A stretch of DNA of 54,572 bases from Halobacteriovoraceae bacterium. Lineage in GTDB: Bacteria > Bdellovibrionota > Bacteriovoracia > Bacteriovoracales > Bacteriovoracaceae. Under the pieces are notes generated by a model that was given only the letters and a program-made list of their open reading frames with translations, did not search any database and was not told the origin of the DNA. Location of the stretch: NCBI GenBank assembly GCA_002712005.1, contig PASP01000019.1, positions 1-54,572 on the forward strand. Direction: 5' to 3'. The position numbers and the translations under genes are program-made. Below are positions 35,180-43,220 of the stretch, one piece after another (position 1 is the stretch's first letter; each line of letters starts with the position of its first letter).

Positions 35180-35726
35180 GGGATCCTCCTGAATGTGAAT
35201 CACCAGTCATCGCCAGAGGTGACCAATGATTTTCAATTTGTTCTTCCATTTCATTTAAGAGTGCAGATTGTCTTTTTTCTAAGAGACGACCTACGATAAG
35301 CCCAGGAATGGCCACGGCCAATCCCATCTGAGTTGTAATCAGGGCCTGTGAAATCCCTCCAGCAATACCACCAGATTGAGAAAAGAGGCTCATATCAGCA
35401 AGAGAATCAAAAGTTTCAATCATCCCCGATACCGTTCCAAGAAGACCCAAAAGCGGAGCAATCATAACAACGGTTCTCGTTAAAACTTTAAACTTATTGA
35501 GTGTATCTTCCTCTTCAGAAAAGAGTAGATAAGCATCATCTTTTGATTTTCCAAGGCCAATTAGTTCAGAGAGCTTTCTATCAAATTCAAATTTAGCTCC
35601 AAAACTCCCCTTACTCAGAAGCATTACTCTATAAGTCATTGCAAACCAAAGGGCAGCAGCTCCAAGTAAGAGTGGGGGCATAACAAAGCCACCTGCATAA
35701 TAGAGCTCAACCAAACGATTAAGCAT
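35172..35726 (-). CDS. exbB: ExbB biopolymer transport protein (short form)
   Basis: MotA/TolQ/ExbB proton-channel protein of about 184 residues with an N-terminal membrane helix (GFVMPPLLLGAAALWFAM) and the paired helices IAPLLGLLGTVSGMIETF and QALITTQMGLAVAIPGLIVG. The ATG at 35726 is chosen because AAGGA lies eight bases upstream and it overlaps the preceding stop. It partners ExbD and TonB in the inner membrane. Confidence 0.92.
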   Translation of the reverse strand: MLNRLVELYYAGGFVMPPLLLGAAALWFAMTYRVMLLSKGSFGAKFEFDRKLSELIGLGKSKDDAYLLFSEEEDTLNKFKVLTRTVVMIAPLLGLLGTVSGMIETFDSLADMSLFSQSGGIAGGISQALITTQMGLAVAIPGLIVGRLLEKRQSALLNEMEEQIENHWSPLAMTGDSHSGGSHA

Positions 35727-37059
35727 TGGCCACATCCTTATCAAAACGATTGGATAATCTTAAGGCCTCTCTTTCGAGAAGAACTTTGATCTTACCTGAC
35801 CAACCACCTAAAAGATTACCGAGTAAGAGTGAAGGGATGGCCACCACAAGACCTAACTTTGTTGTAATCAAGGCTTCTGAAATACCACTGGAAAGAAGTT
35901 TTGGGTCACCGGTACCAAATTCAGTAATAATATCAAATGTAGAGATCATCCCCGTAACTGTTCCCAATAGACCAAGAAGAGGGGCTACTGCGGCCATAAC
36001 AAGAATAATGGCACCAAACTTATCTAAGAAATTAAGCTCCCCTAGAATGGATTCATGGATGATATTCTCACGTGCTTCTCTCTCTTTGTGACGAGCTAAG
36101 AAGATATTTCCTAAGACACGATCAAATGGTGTTTTCTTTTTAAGAGACTTCCCCTTAACCATTTCTTCTAATTCTGTCAGATCGCCAGAATTGATTTGAG
36201 TGAGTAGACTCTTATCCATGCGAGAAGCACTAAATAAGAGCACTCCTCGAATGAGAACGAGAATCATCGCTAGAGCACCAAGACCTACAATCACATAAGC
36301 AATGGCCCCACCGGCATGGACGATATCCATAAAGGACTTATCTTTTTTTACTTCAATTCCTTTCACTGTGTTCTCATAGAGAAAAAGAGGAATCATTTCA
36401 AATTCATTACTATTCGTTAAACGATCAAGTCCTCCTACGAAGGATTGTTCACTCATCTTAAGTTTACCAAGTCCTGCAGGCATAAGAGCAGCAGACTGAC
36501 CTTGATAATGACCGAAAGTGGCGACACGACCGATCTGTAGAGTTTCTCCTTTTACTAATCTACCTTCAGGAGTAAAAAACTCTCTTTCACGCTTATAAAT
36601 AGTGTTGTCTAGATTGATTCTCTTTGCTGCTTTTTCAAATAAGAATTGAAGACGTGAAGTATTATTTCCTAACTTATCCCATTGAGTATCAGCTATCTCA
36701 AGACTAACTTTACCTTGTAATAGAGTTGTGTCGACAAGGGCGTTTGACCCCTCAATAGTTTCTAAATTTCTTTCAGCTTCCATTAGCTTTGCGGAAAGAA
36801 GCTCGTTAGACTTCGTTAGTCCAATAAGAAGATCCTGATCTTTCTTCAATTCAGATTTGGCTCCTTTTACTTTAGAAGCAAAAGTATTTTCAATCTCTGA
36901 CTTTTGCTTGAGTAGAGATCGCTTCTGTGCTTGAAGGAAGGCCAACTCTCTTTGATAGGTTTTCAGAAGATCAGATTCAGAGTTCTTAGTCTTCTTACTT
37001 TGGCCAAAGGTGGAATTAATCGCGATCATCATGATGATCAGTACGCTAATTTTTTTCAT
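35719..37059 (-). CDS. TtpC-like MotA/TolQ/ExbB protein with periplasmic coiled coil
   Basis: Signal peptide MKKISVLIIMMIAINSTFG, a coiled-coil region (residues 25-115), an extracytoplasmic domain (around FFTPEGRLVKGETLQIGRVA), then an ExbB-type channel domain (AVAPLLGLLGTVTGMISTFD, LITTKLGLVVAIPSLLLG). This is the layout of TtpC in the Vibrio TonB2 system, an extra component needed for that system. At 446 residues it matches the family. It sits between the DUF3450 gene and exbB, the standard order. Confidence 0.9.
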   Translation of the reverse strand: MKKISVLIIMMIAINSTFGQSKKTKNSESDLLKTYQRELAFLQAQKRSLLKQKSEIENTFASKVKGAKSELKKDQDLLIGLTKSNELLSAKLMEAERNLETIEGSNALVDTTLLQGKVSLEIADTQWDKLGNNTSRLQFLFEKAAKRINLDNTIYKREREFFTPEGRLVKGETLQIGRVATFGHYQGQSAALMPAGLGKLKMSEQSFVGGLDRLTNSNEFEMIPLFLYENTVKGIEVKKDKSFMDIVHAGGAIAYVIVGLGALAMILVLIRGVLLFSASRMDKSLLTQINSGDLTELEEMVKGKSLKKKTPFDRVLGNIFLARHKEREARENIIHESILGELNFLDKFGAIILVMAAVAPLLGLLGTVTGMISTFDIITEFGTGDPKLLSSGISEALITTKLGLVVAIPSLLLGNLLGGWSGKIKVLLEREALRLSNRFDKDVANA

Positions 37060-37108
37060 TATAGTCTCTCTTTATTAAATAAAAATAAAATTAGTTCTTC
37101 TTATCTGC

Positions 37109-37891
37109 TTATAGAATATTGGGGATTTCGTAGCTTCCTGTGCGAATCTGTTTTTTCAACCCATCAAATAAATGAAGGACCTTTTCGACTTCTTCTTTCT
37201 TAGTCAAAGAAACAAATTCAAAGGCACCATCATCTTTCTTTCTAGCGAAACCAACTTTGTTGTCAGTGGTTTTATAGAAAAGAGCTGCCATACCTATTTT
37301 GGCCACGCTAACAAGATGCTCAGAACCATCAAGTGTAATCATTTGACGATGAACACCATTTTCTTTCCCTAGTCGTAACTCATCTTCTACAAAAGCCCAA
37401 AGTCTTCCCATCGCCTTTTGTGTGTTCATGGTTCCGCTCTTGAGGGAATCTTCTATTTTAGTAATTTCAGCGATTCTCTTTTCTTTTTGAAAAGGAAGTG
37501 AATGGAGAACAGCTTCTTTTATACGAGTGATTTCTTTTTCAATAAGAGGTCTTAGAACTTCACCGTCTACACTATGAGTGGATATTTCTTTCTTTATCGT
37601 TTCGAGTCTACTGCGTGATTGTTTCATGGCCATTTCGGCCTGTTCAATCTGTGCGTTGATTTGACTTCTTCGTGCATTAAGAGATTTTAACTCTCCAGAG
37701 AGTTCCTCTTTTCTGGCATTATTTTCAGTGTTGAGTGTTTCTACATCAGTTCTTAGAGTTACAATTTTTTCAGCGAGGGTAGAAATGGCCTGATTAGAGT
37801 TCTGCGCTGGGGCAGCATTAAGATTTACTGAAAGGGCTAAGCTTATAAGGGTTAAAGGAATGGCCTTAACAGCAGGGATTGTAATTTTCAT
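37109..37891 (-). CDS. DUF3450-family periplasmic coiled-coil protein
   Basis: Signal peptide MKITIPAVKAIPLTLISLALSVNLNA, then a long heptad-rich coiled coil (residues 35-105, LAEKIVTLRTDVETLNTENN), then a globular end (RLGKENGVHRQMITLDGSEHLVSVAKIGMAALFYKT). Gene order and this pattern fit the DUF3450 proteins that precede TtpC in TonB2 loci. It probably contacts TtpC, which also has a coiled coil. It lies 49 bases before the ttpC-like gene. Confidence 0.85.
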   Translation of the reverse strand: MKITIPAVKAIPLTLISLALSVNLNAAPAQNSNQAISTLAEKIVTLRTDVETLNTENNARKEELSGELKSLNARRSQINAQIEQAEMAMKQSRSRLETIKKEISTHSVDGEVLRPLIEKEITRIKEAVLHSLPFQKEKRIAEITKIEDSLKSGTMNTQKAMGRLWAFVEDELRLGKENGVHRQMITLDGSEHLVSVAKIGMAALFYKTTDNKVGFARKKDDGAFEFVSLTKKEEVEKVLHLFDGLKKQIRTGSYEIPNIL

Positions 37892-38036
37892 ATGTCTCTC
37901 GTCTTTTGTTATTTTAAATAAATTTTTAAAAAATTATTAAGTTTAAAAATCGTTATAGTCCTATGGACTCTTTCTACATCAACATATCTCTAGGACCAGT
38001 AAAGTATGGTGATGGTCTCTCCTTCATTTTGTATAA

Positions 38037-38072
38037 GGGGTGTTCTCGAGAGAGACATCCGAGAAACACCCC
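38037..38072 (-). terminator. Strong hairpin after the beta-helix gene
   Basis: GGGGTGTTCTCG pairs with CGAGAAACACCCC: twelve pairs with one bulged A, and an eleven-base loop, starting nine bases after the beta-helix stop. On the minus strand it is followed by TTATACAAAA, not a clean U-run. It is therefore more likely a partial terminator or an mRNA 3'-end stabiliser inside the operon. Confidence 0.55.
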
Positions 38073-38080
38073 GTGGTAGA

Positions 38081-39364
38081 CTAATCTCTGGCCAGATTAG
38101 TCCAACCTTTATACCAAGTGTCGTTTGCATCTTTCACAGCACCAGCGTAGTCAACACTGTCAAAGAATGTTCCGTAGCGTGCATCACCAAAAGGAGTTAC
38201 ATCACCTAGATTTACTACAGGAGATCCAGCAGCAGGTGTATAACCGTTAAGCATTGGATCCATGATTTCGTTGAAATCAGCAGAAGTGAAATAGTCTGCT
38301 ACATTTGCACTCTCACCATCTTCTGTTTCAAAAGCTTTATCACAGTGAAGGAAGTTTCCAATAAATTGAATTCCACCTTGAGCAGTAGTCGCGTCGTCAT
38401 CAAAGTCTAAACAACCTTTCTTACCACCAGTAAAGATTGAGTTTTGAAAATCAACTCCAGAACCTTTTCTTAGAAGCAGAGCAGATCCACCTTTAGCACC
38501 GGCACCTTTTGTTCCTAAAATTGTGAAGTTAGAAAGAACTGGATTAGAACGTGGAATGGCGTACATGTCTTTAGAAAGATTATCCGCTTCAATCGCGTTA
38601 TTAGCAGCATCTTCGAATTGATCGATGATTACGAATTGAGCACGACCTCTCCAACCAGAAGTCCAATCCATAGAATCATCACGGTTACCTGTGAGCACTA
38701 CGTGCTTAACATCTACAGTTCCACCGAAGAATTCAACACCATCATCAGAGTTTTTATGAACTTGAATATAATCAACAGTTGTACCACTTCCTACACCTTG
38801 GAAAGCAATACCATTTAACTCATTGTCAGGAGTAATTTCAAAACCTGCAAATTCAACTCTTACATACTTAAGTACACCTGAGTTATCAGCAGGATTATTT
38901 CCCCCATATACCCCAGTTGAACCTTCACCAGTGGCCGTACCACCAGCAACGTTAATAGGAGCAAAACCATTAATAACTAATCCACCCCATTGACCACGTG
39001 ATGTATTTCCTTCGTTTCCAGTAGTGAAAACGATAGGAGCTTCTGCAGTACCTTCTGCGAAAATTTGAGATCCACGAGTGATAACGAGATAATCAGCACC
39101 AGACTTTCCTACAATCTTTGTACCTGGCTCAATTGTGATAGTTCCATTTTTTCCACCATCAACACCAATAAAAACTCCACCTTGAAGAACCCACATCTTG
39201 TCAGATGTTAGGAGAATCTGTCCTGTGTAAGGATTGGCATCAGTTAGAGCACAAACTTCTTTTCCGTTATTCATTCCATTAGCAACAGACCAAGTAGGAC
39301 AAGCTGCTTGAGTGGCCGTTGCACCTAGTGCAAGAACACTTAATACAAGTGACTTAAGTTTCAT
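38081..39364 (-). CDS. Exported right-handed beta-helix protein of the TonB locus
   Basis: Signal peptide MKLKSLVLSVLALGATATQA. The mature protein has parallel-beta-helix features: many short Val/Ile strands separated by Gly/Asn/Asp turns (GQWGGLVINGFAPINV, GVEFFGGTVDVKHVVLTGNRDDS, ALLLRKGSGVDFQNSIFTG), with cysteines at both ends (ACPTW, EVCAL, KKGCLDF). The composition is acidic. The start follows AAGGAG. It is the first gene upstream of the TonB2-type cluster and is separated from it by a strong hairpin. It may be the surface-exposed substrate binder, or a passenger handled by the receptor; no enzyme active site is evident. Confidence 0.8.
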   Translation of the reverse strand: MKLKSLVLSVLALGATATQAACPTWSVANGMNNGKEVCALTDANPYTGQILLTSDKMWVLQGGVFIGVDGGKNGTITIEPGTKIVGKSGADYLVITRGSQIFAEGTAEAPIVFTTGNEGNTSRGQWGGLVINGFAPINVAGGTATGEGSTGVYGGNNPADNSGVLKYVRVEFAGFEITPDNELNGIAFQGVGSGTTVDYIQVHKNSDDGVEFFGGTVDVKHVVLTGNRDDSMDWTSGWRGRAQFVIIDQFEDAANNAIEADNLSKDMYAIPRSNPVLSNFTILGTKGAGAKGGSALLLRKGSGVDFQNSIFTGGKKGCLDFDDDATTAQGGIQFIGNFLHCDKAFETEDGESANVADYFTSADFNEIMDPMLNGYTPAAGSPVVNLGDVTPFGDARYGTFFDSVDYAGAVKDANDTWYKGWTNLARD

Positions 39365-39424
39365 TTTCGACTCCTTAAAAGCGAATATGCGTGTAGTGTG
39401 AGTAATTGAGGTAATTTTTAAGGG

Positions 39425-39465
39425 AGTCTAAATAAGAAGTCTAAACAGGATACAATTGAAATTGT
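39425..39465 (-). promoter_or_regulatory. Direct repeats and palindrome upstream of the beta-helix gene
   Basis: AGTCTAAA occurs at 39425-39432 and again at 39438-39445, a period of 13 bases. ACAATT-GA-AATTGT, an inverted repeat, follows at 39452-39465. On the minus strand CTGACA and TTTAGA, 17 bases apart, could be -35 and -10 and overlap these repeats. This looks like an operator region for the beta-helix/TonB locus; no regulator can be named. Confidence 0.4.
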
Positions 39466-39496
39466 CAGGTTTTTATTAGGCGATGATTAGGATTTG

Positions 39497-39814
39497 CTAG
39501 GGCTCAATATCTATGCACTTAAAGACATCGTAGGCCGGCTCTTCATAGGGATGAGATTTCTTTAGAGCACGCACTGCATCTGTAATAAGTTCATCAGAGA
39601 CCACCAGTTCCACTTTCACTTCATCTACATAAGTTAACTCATTAAGGGCTCCAATAGCGGGCTGAGCCCCATCTAAGGCCCTAAATTGCCCTCTTCCCAA
39701 CGTTTCGAAACAACAATGCTCATAATCTCCAATTCTACCGGCACCCGTGGCAAAGACAGCGCTCTTTACCTCTTCCTTACAATTCAAGGGAACAAAGAAA
39801 GTTAATTTATACAT
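39497..39814 (-). CDS. NIF3/YqfO-like domain protein (CutA-like fold)
   Basis: A stand-alone copy of the domain inserted in NIF3/YqfO proteins. It begins MYKLTFFVPLNCKEEVKSAV, has GAGRIGDYEHCCFETLGRGQF, and ends ALKKSHPYEEPAYDVF. GGAGAAG lies five bases before the ATG at 39814, so longer starts are rejected. About 105 residues, cytosolic, probably trimeric; metal binding is suggested for the family but the function is unknown. Confidence 0.88.
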   Translation of the reverse strand: MYKLTFFVPLNCKEEVKSAVFATGAGRIGDYEHCCFETLGRGQFRALDGAQPAIGALNELTYVDEVKVELVVSDELITDAVRALKKSHPYEEPAYDVFKCIDIEP

Positions 39815-39975
39815 AGTAACTTCTCCAGATATCCGACAACTTAACGCGGTCATTATTTTGAATTCCAATACTTTCTTACATTTATTTCAATATATTTTAC
39901 TTTCTTACTCAGGTGGCTCAACATCTTAACAGAAATCTAACAAGGCCCAAACAAAATCATTCAAGGAGGAAGATT

Positions 39976-40851
39976 ATGAAGAGGGGAATCCTAACACTAG
40001 CTGCGGCAGCTACAATGACAATCAACCCATTATTTGCTTGTGGACAAGATGGACACGATGGTTTTTTACCTGAAAACGATATGTGGATTGGTACAAATGT
40101 AAAGTCAGCAGGTGGTATCACTGAATCTGTATTTAACGAAGTTCTTGATCGTGTAGAAGATATCTATGCTCCAATCATTTCTGCTCGCGGAAAGAAAATG
40201 GTGGTAGAGAGAAACTGGAGCGATGGTACAGTTAACGCTTACGCCAGACAAACGGGAAATAATTGGCAAATCTCTATGTTTGGTGGATTGGCCAGACATG
40301 AGGCCATTACAGCTGATGGTTTTGCACTCGTTGCTTGTCACGAAACAGGACATCACCTTGGTGGAGAACCTAAGAAGAAGTCATGGTGGTCAACAAGCTG
40401 GGCTTCAAATGAAGGACAGTCTGATTATTTTGGTGCTCTAAAATGTTTAAGAAAGTACGTTGAACTTGATGACAACGTATCTATGATGGCCAATGTAAAT
40501 GTTCCTGCTGAAGTAACAACTCAGTGTCAAACAAACTTTGCCAATGTTGAAGATGTGGCCATCTGTCAACGTGTTGCTATGGCCGGTTTAAGTACAGCGA
40601 CTCTTCTTGGAAATATCGGTAGAGAATCTAATATTCCTTCTTTTGATACTCCAGATTCAACAGTCGTTTCTTCAACTAACCACAATCACCCAAAAGCTCA
40701 ATGTAGACTAGATACTTACTATGCTGCTTCTCTATGTGATAAGCATCATGATGAAGATATCGTTGAAGGTGACTTCAATGCCGCTCAATGTGCTCGTGTA
40801 GATGGATATGATATTCAAGCGAGACCAAAGTGTTGGTATAAAGCTAAATAG
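39976..40851 (+). CDS. Exported zinc metalloprotease-like protein (HExxH)
   Basis: Signal peptide MKRGILTLAAAATMTINPLFA. The zinc motif HETGH spans residues 122-126 (ALVACHETGHHLGG), and a conserved-looking Glu146 in SNEGQSDYFGALKC is 19 residues further, a gluzincin-like spacing for a third ligand. Seven or more cysteines in the C-terminal half suggest disulfides. I do not recognise a named family. The start follows AAGGAGGA. It is monocistronic, closed by a strong terminator. It may be a secreted or periplasmic protease. Confidence 0.75.
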   Translation: MKRGILTLAAAATMTINPLFACGQDGHDGFLPENDMWIGTNVKSAGGITESVFNEVLDRVEDIYAPIISARGKKMVVERNWSDGTVNAYARQTGNNWQISMFGGLARHEAITADGFALVACHETGHHLGGEPKKKSWWSTSWASNEGQSDYFGALKCLRKYVELDDNVSMMANVNVPAEVTTQCQTNFANVEDVAICQRVAMAGLSTATLLGNIGRESNIPSFDTPDSTVVSSTNHNHPKAQCRLDTYYAASLCDKHHDEDIVEGDFNAAQCARVDGYDIQARPKCWYKAK

Positions 40852-40877
40852 TCCATATAAAAATTAAAAGCTTAGAG

Positions 40878-40908
40878 AAGGCCATTGGAAACAATGGCCT
40901 TTTTTTTT
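40878..40908 (+). terminator. Rho-independent terminator of the zincin gene
   Basis: AGGCCATTG pairs with CAATGGCCT around a GAAA tetraloop and is followed by nine or so T residues. It lies 27 bases after the stop and directly before the convergent ABC transporter gene. Confidence 0.92.
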
Positions 40909-40909
40909 A

Positions 40910-42679
40910 TTAATGGCTCCCCGTCTGTACCTGCCACAGACTAGAATAAACCCCTTTATTTTCTAAGAGCTCGTGATGTGTCCCCTGCTCGACAATTTGT
41001 CCTCGATTGAGAACGAGGATTTTATCAGCATTGACAACAGTGCTCAATCTATGGGCAATAATAATGGCCGTCTTAGTCTTAGTAAGCTCTTCAAGAGATT
41101 TCTGTATGGCCGCTTCAGTTTCATTATCAACAGCACTTGTCGCTTCATCAAAAATAAAGATAGGAGCATTCTTTAAAATAGCACGAGCAAGAGAAAGACG
41201 CTGCTTTTGCCCACCAGATAATTTCTGACCTCTTTCGCCAATTAGAGTTTGGTATCCATGGGGCAGCTCTTCAATAAAGTCATGGGCCCAGGCCTTCTTA
41301 GCCGCAGCGATCACATCATCCATAGACCCCTCTTCACTACCAAAGAGGATATTATCGGCAACAGTTCCATTGAAGAGGTATACATCTTGACCAACATAGG
41401 AAAAGCTCTTTCTAAGAAGTCCAAAGTCCCAATCTCTAATGGATTGCTCACCTAGAAGAATTTCTCCTTTTTGGAATTCATAAAAGCGCAGAAGGAGTTT
41501 AACTAGAGAGCTCTTCCCACTTCCTGTTGGACCAACTAAGCCTACCGTTTGACCAGAGGAGATAGAAAAGGAAATATTATCAAGAATAAGTCCATCTGAC
41601 TTCTCATATTGAAAAGATACATCGTTAAAAGACATATCCATTTGATCGATATTTATGTCCTTCTTAGAGTCACCACCTTTGATTTCAACAGGAGTATCCA
41701 TTAAATCAAAGATTCGCTGAGTTGATCCCATCGCCCTTTGAAAGAGATCAAAAGTTTCTCCAAGACCTGTTAAAGGCCAAAGAAGTCTTTGTGTCATGAA
41801 AACAAGTACAGAATAACTTCCCACTTCTAAGGCACCGGTAGTGGTGTAGTAACCACCTAAGACTAAGGTGAAGAGAAAGCCCATTAAAACGACCATTCGA
41901 ATTAAAGGGGAAAAGCTAGAGGAAAGTTTAATGGCCTTACTATTGGCCGCTGAATACGAAAGACTTTGAGCTTCGAGACGAGATTGTTGAGAAGCTTCGG
42001 CGGTATAACTTTTAATCGTCAGCATTCCAAGAATACTATTATTTAAAAGAGAACTTAAAAGACCGGCTTGATCACGAACATCTCGATATCGAGGTTGAAT
42101 CATTTTTTGATAGTAGAAAGAACCCAATAAAATGAGGGGGACGGGAAGAAAAGAGAAAATCGCAACCATGGGGGATTTATAAATGAAGATTGTCCCTACC
42201 GTAATCACCGTTGTGGTTACTTGAATTAAACTATTCGCCCCACCATCTAAGAAACGCTCCAACTGATTTACATCGTCATTGAGTACGCTAATCAGATTAC
42301 CACTACTTTTGTCTTCAAAGAACTTCAGATCGAGAGTTTGTAAATGCCTATGCCCATCAATCCTTAAAAGATGCTGCATGGACTGAGCGATATTTCTCCA
42401 CTTCACTTTGAATAGAAACTCAAATAGAGATTCAAAGGCCCAAACGAGGAAGGTCAAAAAGGCCAAAACATAGAGCTGATCCATCACTTCATGGAGACCA
42501 TATTGAGAGAGATAGGATTCTTCTTTTTTAACGACGATATCTACGGCCATACCAATGAGAATTGGAGGCGCCAGATCAAAGATTTTATTGAGAATTGAAT
42601 AGAGAGTGGCCCAAATAATTTCAGACTTTAAGTCTTGAGAATAGCTATAGAGCCTTTTGAGCTGATCAAAAGATGACAT
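40910..42679 (-). CDS. ABC exporter, MsbA/MDR type (fused membrane and ATPase domains)
   Basis: Six-helix transmembrane domain in the first 320 residues, then a nucleotide-binding domain with Walker A GPTGSGKSS (about residue 383), Q-loop YVGQDVYLFNGT, signature LSGGQKQR, Walker B IFIFDEATSAVD and the H-loop IIAHRLST. A half-transporter of 589 residues that should homodimerise in the inner membrane to export lipids, drugs or peptides. The substrate cannot be assigned; no adjacent gene helps. It is followed downstream on its strand only by the opposite terminator. Confidence 0.94.
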   Translation of the reverse strand: MSSFDQLKRLYSYSQDLKSEIIWATLYSILNKIFDLAPPILIGMAVDIVVKKEESYLSQYGLHEVMDQLYVLAFLTFLVWAFESLFEFLFKVKWRNIAQSMQHLLRIDGHRHLQTLDLKFFEDKSSGNLISVLNDDVNQLERFLDGGANSLIQVTTTVITVGTIFIYKSPMVAIFSFLPVPLILLGSFYYQKMIQPRYRDVRDQAGLLSSLLNNSILGMLTIKSYTAEASQQSRLEAQSLSYSAANSKAIKLSSSFSPLIRMVVLMGFLFTLVLGGYYTTTGALEVGSYSVLVFMTQRLLWPLTGLGETFDLFQRAMGSTQRIFDLMDTPVEIKGGDSKKDINIDQMDMSFNDVSFQYEKSDGLILDNISFSISSGQTVGLVGPTGSGKSSLVKLLLRFYEFQKGEILLGEQSIRDWDFGLLRKSFSYVGQDVYLFNGTVADNILFGSEEGSMDDVIAAAKKAWAHDFIEELPHGYQTLIGERGQKLSGGQKQRLSLARAILKNAPIFIFDEATSAVDNETEAAIQKSLEELTKTKTAIIIAHRLSTVVNADKILVLNRGQIVEQGTHHELLENKGVYSSLWQVQTGSH

Positions 42680-42731
42680 AGTAGTTTACTCCTAAAGATA
42701 AGGATGGCCACTATATCAGTGAGGATTCGGA

Positions 42732-43100
42732 TTATAAACGTCTCTCTTTTATTAAATCATTGATTTCTTCTAGAAATTCATCAAACTCCAATGGTTTTTC
42801 TTTAATAACCGTGAAGAGCTCTCGAGTTGAATTCTCGTGCATATCTTCTGTGTAACCACTGACAAGAATAATAGGAGTTTTAAAATTAGATTTACGCAGA
42901 GTATGGGCCAGTTCGACGCCACCCATTTCAGGCATACGTCCATCAGTAAGAACTAAGTCATAACTATTTGTAGACAGAAGCTCTAGGGCCTCCACGCCAT
43001 TAGAGGCCAAGTGCACAGTACTGCCTTCAAAATAGAGATTAAGCTCACTCAAGTATATATCTTGTAATGTCTTTTCATCTTCAACCACTAAGAAACGCAC
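42732..43100 (-). CDS. Single-domain response regulator (CheY-like)
   Basis: A lone receiver domain: acidic VVEDE, acceptor Asp53 in LVLTDGRMPEMGG, Ser/Thr in LVSGYTED and Lys in VIKEKPLEF. A GTG start at 43100 is preferred, with AGGGG eight bases upstream; an ATG at 43124 would add eight residues before the first strand. No kinase or output domain adjoins it. It could be part of the phosphorelay set at 15.8-21 kb or an independent adaptor. Confidence 0.88.
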   Translation of the reverse strand: MRFLVVEDEKTLQDIYLSELNLYFEGSTVHLASNGVEALELLSTNSYDLVLTDGRMPEMGGVELAHTLRKSNFKTPIILVSGYTEDMHENSTRELFTVIKEKPLEFDEFLEEINDLIKERRL

Positions 43101-43220
43101 TGAGTATTCCCCTTTAAAACACAAGATTTCTTGAACTTTCTAATTAAAAGTTAGTTTGTGTGCTTCTTTGTATAATACTCCTGAAAAGGCCCGAGAAACA
43201 TGAAAATTTCATCATCTTTC

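Noticed and set aside
35726-36091. 121-residue plus-strand open frame
   Set aside because: Antisense to the TtpC-like gene, whose channel motifs are clear; composition rich in Arg, Ser and Pro as in shadow frames.
39901-39975. Sigma-54 element upstream of the zincin gene
   Set aside because: A TGGCTC occurs but the position 12 bases on is TA, not GC, so it fails the spacing test.
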